Source of the DNA: CAYHIN01 sp964356705
GTDB taxonomy: Bacteria > Patescibacteriota > Microgenomatia > CAZETR01 > Amesbacteraceae
Length of the DNA stretch: 31,262 nucleotides
Assembly: GCA_964356705.1 (NCBI GenBank)
Contig: CAYHIN010000007.1
Location: 1 to 31,262, forward strand
Direction of reading: 5' to 3'
Notes under the pieces: generated by a model
Told to the model about the DNA's origin: nothing
Database searches by the model: none
The model's input: only the letters and a program-made list of their open reading frames with translations
Part shown: one piece after another, positions 29,092 to 31,262 of the stretch
How positions within the stretch are numbered: the first letter of the stretch is position 1
Layout: each line of letters begins with the position of its first letter
Program-made: the position numbers and the translations under genes

Positions 29092-29364
29092 TTATTTTAC
29101 CAATTGCCGAGATAAGAAGTCAAATATGGACTCTTTGATAAGAGATTGATAGGGGACATCAGTTTTGGCCGCACGAAGTTTGAGCCTGTTGATCATGCCC
29201 ACTGGAAGCCTAATAGTAATGGGTTTGGTGGATAGTTTGAGGTTGGGGAAACTCCAGTTTTGCAGGGACTTATATTCTACGTATTCGGTGGAATCATGGG
29301 TCTGCCAAAACTCCCGTTCTTGGGCTTCGGACTTAAATTTGGGAATTTTTTTAAGCTTGGTCAT
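29092..29364 (-). CDS. BrnA/CopG-type antitoxin
   Basis: This 90-residue protein has a basic N-terminus and a C-terminal ribbon-helix-helix-like segment (KPITIRLPVGMINRLKLRAAKTDVPYQSLIKESIFDFL), as in CopG-family antitoxins paired with BrnT toxins. It overlaps the toxin gene upstream by 14 nt. The antitoxin would bind the toxin and repress the shared promoter. The last codons hold the promoter of the T-box operon. Confidence 0.82.
   Translation of the reverse strand: MTKLKKIPKFKSEAQEREFWQTHDSTEYVEYKSLQNWSFPNLKLSTKPITIRLPVGMINRLKLRAAKTDVPYQSLIKESIFDFLSRQLVK
29094..29123 (-). promoter_or_regulatory. Probable promoter of the T-box operon
   Basis: On the minus strand, TTGACT (29118-29123), an 18-nt spacer and TAAAAT (29094-29099). 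It lies within the last codons of the BrnA-like gene, placing transcription start near 29087 at the head of the T-box. Confidence 0.55.
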
Positions 29365-29644
29365 ATTTTAGCTTTTCTTTTTGGTTAGCTATTCGGGATG
29401 AAACAATCCTGATTTTACCTTGCCTCATGGTGAAAACGACAAAAAGTACTCTTTCCTTTTGAGTTTTTCCGAAAGCAATGTATCTTTGTTCACTCTCGGA
29501 ATGCTTAATATCGATCTCCACTTTTAAATGTTCATCAAGGAAAATCTCTTCTGTCTCAATAGTACTTATTCCGTGTTTCTTGAGATTTTTGACTGAATTG
29601 CCTTGATCCCACTCAAAGCCTTGGATATCGGCTTTGATGGTCAT
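29351..29644 (-). CDS. BrnT-family toxin
   Basis: This protein of about 97 residues reads FEWDQGNSVKNLKKHGISTIETEEIF, then RYIAFGKTQKERVLFVVFTMRQGKIRIVSSRIANQKEK, the BrnT pattern. BrnT toxins are RelE-fold ribonucleases that halt translation. The start at 29644 is favoured because TATCAT lies exactly 6 nt upstream with TTGACA 17 nt further. It precedes and overlaps the antitoxin, the usual brnT-brnA order. The promoter holds several GTACAT motifs that could be the operator. Confidence 0.85.
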   Translation of the reverse strand: MTIKADIQGFEWDQGNSVKNLKKHGISTIETEEIFLDEHLKVEIDIKHSESEQRYIAFGKTQKERVLFVVFTMRQGKIRIVSSRIANQKEKLKYDQA

Positions 29645-29700
29645 GTACATATGATATATGTACGAAAACAAGATGTCAAGCTAATGTACACTTATGTACA
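29645..29700 (-). promoter_or_regulatory. Promoter and candidate operator of the brnT/brnA-like pair
   Basis: On the minus strand, TTGACA (29674-29679), a 17-nt spacer, TATCAT (29651-29656), 6 nt, then ATG. GTACAT or its complement occurs about four times at 29645-29700, two copies on each side of the -35, arranged as inverted and direct repeats. This suits a ribbon-helix-helix antitoxin operator. Confidence 0.7.
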
Positions 29701-29701
29701 T

Positions 29702-29880
29702 ATGACTCAACTTGTGAATGCACTGATTTTAGAAACAATTTTTTGAATAGGGCGGGAGAGCTATTGGCGATTGTGAAAAAATATAAGGGTAAATTCCCGG
29801 ACTGGAAGATTGATATAGATAAGATGAGGCACAACTGGCGACCAGAAATACGAAACACTTCGAGCAGATACAGGGGTTGA
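29702..29880 (+). pseudogene. Possible small ORF broken by a frameshift at a T tract
   Basis: ATG 29702 reads MTQLVNALILETIF then TGA. In the -1 frame the reading LNRAGELLAIVKKYKGKFPD, WKIDIDKMRHNWRPEIRNTS and SRYRG continues to TGA 29880. The switch is at TTTTTT (29739-29744); one extra T would join the two into about 59 residues. The second part has normal protein-like composition. No family is recognised. Confidence 0.3.
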
Positions 29881-29901
29881 AGTTTTGGAAAGAAGTTTAG
29901 T

Positions 29902-30141
29902 TTAGAGACCCTTTTGCATGGCTTCTTCTGACTCGACAATTTTTTGTTCGGCGGCTTTGTGAATAGCTTCCCACGGAGACACCCCCGCTTCTTTGGCTGC
30001 CCCTTGCACTGCTTCGCCCAGAAATTTTGATAAGGCTTTTTCGAACCATCCGCCACCTGTTTGAGCAAGAGCATCAGCCTCTACATATTTTAGAGCAAGA
30101 GAGTCTACGATCTCTGGGGTGGCCGGATTGTCCGTTGACAT
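29902..30141 (-). CDS. Small soluble protein, unknown function
   Basis: This 79-residue, mostly helical, alanine- and glutamate-rich protein (TPEIVDSLALKYVEADALAQ, FEKALSKFLGEAVQGAAKEA) has no recognised family. TACAAT lies 6 nt before the ATG, matching other genes here. The spacer between its TTGACA and TACAAT is built of AAC trinucleotides and is only 14 nt long, so the promoter may be weak in this copy-number state. It is divergent from the frameshifted gene at 30220. Confidence 0.55.
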   Translation of the reverse strand: MSTDNPATPEIVDSLALKYVEADALAQTGGGWFEKALSKFLGEAVQGAAKEAGVSPWEAIHKAAEQKIVESEEAMQKGL

Positions 30142-30173
30142 GATGAGATTGTAGTTGTTGTTGTTGTTGTCAA
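30142..30173 (-). promoter_or_regulatory. Promoter with (AAC)5 spacer
   Basis: On the minus strand, TTGACA (30168-30173), a 14-nt spacer of AAC repeats, TACAAT (30148-30153), 6 nt, ATG 30141. One more AAC unit would give the ideal 17-nt spacing. Confidence 0.55.
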
Positions 30174-30185
30174 ATTTTTTCGGTT

Positions 30186-30219
30186 TTGATACGGGTGGAA
30201 CATGTTGTAGAATTGGAGG
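30186..30219 (+). promoter_or_regulatory. Leaderless promoter of the frameshifted gene
   Basis: TTGATA (30186-30191), a 16-nt spacer, TAGAAT (30208-30213), 6 nt, ATG 30220. Confidence 0.55.
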
Positions 30220-30584
30220 ATGGGTGATGAAGAGGATCTAGTTTCTAGTATAAAAGCTAGGCTCCTTTCGCCTGAAGTTGGAGAAGTTGCTGGCATGGAG
30301 AGTATGGGCGGATGGGCGGATGGGCGGGGCGTGGTAGAACAGGACTGAATCTCGAAGTTAATACAGAAACTGGGGAGGTGATTAGACCGCTGCGACCTGG
30401 GGGTTGGGATAATAGTAGAGGGGCCGAGGGAACTGCCGAAGTTCAAGTAGCTATTCAGTGGAAGCTGGATAGTGATACTGGAGTCTTTGATGAAGTTCGT
30501 TTTTCCGAACTTCAACCTGAATTATCGGTTGGTGCAAAGAAAAACTTGGAGCAAGCGATTGAAGAACTGAAAAGGGGACAGTAA
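30220..30584 (+). pseudogene. Small gene put out of frame by an 8-bp tandem repeat
   Basis: From ATG 30220 the frame reads MGDEEDLVSSIKARLLSPEV and GEVAGMESMGGWA, then DGRGVVEQD and a stop at 30346-30348. Three copies of ATGGGCGG lie at 30304-30327. Removing one copy joins the frame to GRGRTGLNLEVNTETGEVIR...LEQAIEELKRGQ, giving 118 codons, an exact multiple of three. The downstream part alone could start at ATG 30312 (90 residues). No family is recognised. A promoter with TAGAAT 6 nt before ATG 30220 supports the upstream start. It is either a recent break or a switchable gene. Confidence 0.6.
30304..30327. repeat. 8-bp tandem repeat (ATGGGCGG x3)
   Basis: Three perfect consecutive 8-base units inside the gene at 30220. 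Copy number sets which frame is read downstream. Confidence 0.9.
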
Positions 30585-30609
30585 CTATGCCCTTCTCATT
30601 GTCTTATAG

Positions 30610-30621
30610 TATAATCACGGA
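30610..30621 (+). promoter_or_regulatory. -10 box of the 129-aa ORF
   Basis: TATAAT (30610-30615) lies 6 nt before GTG 30622. It supports this GTG as a leaderless start. No clear -35 is visible. Confidence 0.6.
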
Positions 30622-31011
30622 GTGAGCAGAAGCGTGATAAATAGAAACAATGACTGTGCTGTATGTGCGATCGGGGAGATATTCGAACTAGAAGAAGGTG
30701 AGGCGTCTTTGGTGGTTGCGCCATACCGGGATGAGGATGGCGGTACTCGTTTGTATGGCTTAACTACAGACTTGAGCGACTTGTTTGAGGTAATTCCAAT
30801 GGATACTATTCACGATGCTGTTGGTTTGGCTCGGGCACTGGTTAAAGGAGGTGAGCGGGTAATGGTGGATTGGGATACCTCAGATGCAGCACATACTGAG
30901 GCTGTTGTCAGTCAAGCTGATGTGGCATATTTGCAGCGAGTAATTGATATTTTGGGAACACGATCGGATGGTGGAGAGGCGATTGTAATGAGGATAAGAC
31001 ATAGAGTCTAG
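30622..31011 (+). CDS. Hypothetical soluble protein, unknown function
   Basis: This 129-residue acidic protein (NNDCAVCAIGEIFELEEGEASLVVAPYRD, LYGLTTDLSDLFEVIPMD, VGLARALVKGGERVMVDWD) looks like a compact alpha/beta domain. I recognise no family or catalytic motif; two cysteines near the start (CAVC) could bind metal, but no second pair is seen. The GTG start is supported by TATAAT 6 nt upstream. Its TAG stop shares bases (CTAG) with the stop of the convergent surface-protein gene. Confidence 0.6.
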   Translation: MSRSVINRNNDCAVCAIGEIFELEEGEASLVVAPYRDEDGGTRLYGLTTDLSDLFEVIPMDTIHDAVGLARALVKGGERVMVDWDTSDAAHTEAVVSQADVAYLQRVIDILGTRSDGGEAIVMRIRHRV

Positions 31012-31262
31012 AGAGCCAGGAGGAAGCCGAGGCCGAGTATGCCGAGGCCGGTGATGACTGTCAGCCAAGTTTGGGTGGTGGAGCCGGAGCTAGGTAGCTC
31101 GGTGATAGGTGTAGTGCTGGGACTTGCGTTTTGGCAGGTAGAAGACGTCAGGTTCTCGGGTTTGCGACAGAATCCCTGGTAACAAGTAAGACCGGATTCG
31201 CAATTGGCATTTGAGCCACAGGTGCCATTGCATTTGTTTGGTTCTCCAGGCGGGGGAGTATG
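31008..31262 (-). CDS. C-terminus of a Cys-rich surface protein with LPSSG sorting-type signal, cut by window edge
   Basis: The open minus-strand frame from the right edge to TAG at 31008-31010 gives 84 residues. A Cys-rich segment (KCNGTCGSNANCESGLTCYQ, then GFCRKP) is followed by a Ser/Thr spacer. ELPSSG comes next, with STTQT and a hydrophobic helix (WLTVITGLGILGLGFLLAL) at the very end. This is the layout of LPxTG-like sortase substrates, but there is no basic tail after the helix. The protein is probably exported and anchored at the cell surface; the N-terminal bulk lies outside the window. Confidence 0.75.
   Translation of the reverse strand, partial: HTPPPGEPNKCNGTCGSNANCESGLTCYQGFCRKPENLTSSTCQNASPSTTPITELPSSGSTTQTWLTVITGLGILGLGFLLAL

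Noticed and set aside
28917..29138. Plus-strand ORF over the T-box
   Set aside because: It is antisense to a structured RNA leader. The codon pattern is not protein-like.
29676..30074. Minus-strand 132-aa ORF
   Set aside because: It is low-complexity in composition and out of frame with the better supported 79-aa gene, which has a -10 box 6 nt upstream.

Overview
The window reads as a scaffold from a small-genome bacterium of the Patescibacteria/CPR type, most likely Microgenomates-like. This is inferred from gene content and style: compact mur genes, Pro/Thr-rich linkers in exported proteins, a ComEA/ComEC uptake pair, sortase-like C-termini, and leaderless genes. No rRNA is present to confirm it. 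Two runs of exactly 100 N (9322-9421, 26458-26557) are scaffold gaps of unknown true size. The genetic code appears standard, because TGA ends many genes, several in ATGA start/stop overlaps.

Layout. 1-8.7 kb is a peptidoglycan precursor block: murA (5' end only), pgeF-like editing factor, murD, murC (opposite strand), an HD hydrolase, a P-loop kinase, mraY, a DUF559 nuclease inside a small inverted-repeat element, murE lacking its N-terminal domain, and a LysM/M23 wall hydrolase. mraY carries an in-frame TGA at the glycine of its TDGLDGL motif. 8.7-9.3 kb holds a zinc-ribbon gene with a structured leader, a terminator and tRNA-Ala(GGC). 9.4-16.6 kb is a four-gene minus-strand operon of large exported proteins (GH5-like hydrolase, beta-helix protein, small anchored protein, calcineurin-like phosphatase). 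tRNA-Ala(CGC) and an O-antigen-ligase/TPR membrane protein follow.

18.9-26.6 kb holds a RAYT-type transposase with a palindrome at its start, a small ORF, leuS, comEA, a comEC split into two ORFs at a palindromic repeat, a small membrane protein, a GT4 glycosyltransferase with several in-frame repeat insertions, and a gapped WecG/TagA-type glycosyltransferase. 26.6-29.1 kb is a minus-strand operon of phenylalanine hydroxylase, pterin carbinolamine dehydratase and TyrRS, behind a T-box leader whose specifier reads UAC (Tyr). 29.1-31.3 kb holds a BrnT/BrnA-like toxin-antitoxin pair, small unknown genes with simple repeats in a promoter and in a reading frame, and the C-terminus of an LPSSG surface protein.

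The strongest signals are (i) the tyrosine T-box over phhA-phhB-tyrS, which would convert Phe to Tyr when Tyr-tRNA is uncharged; (ii) several families of palindromic or 7-bp repeats placed inside genes and at gene boundaries, including the comEC split; (iii) the DUF559 inverted-repeat unit whose right end supplies part of the murE -10 box; (iv) a strict TATAAT-N6-start codon architecture at about ten genes; (v) the mraY TGA; and (vi) a pair of divergent small genes with slippage-prone repeats.
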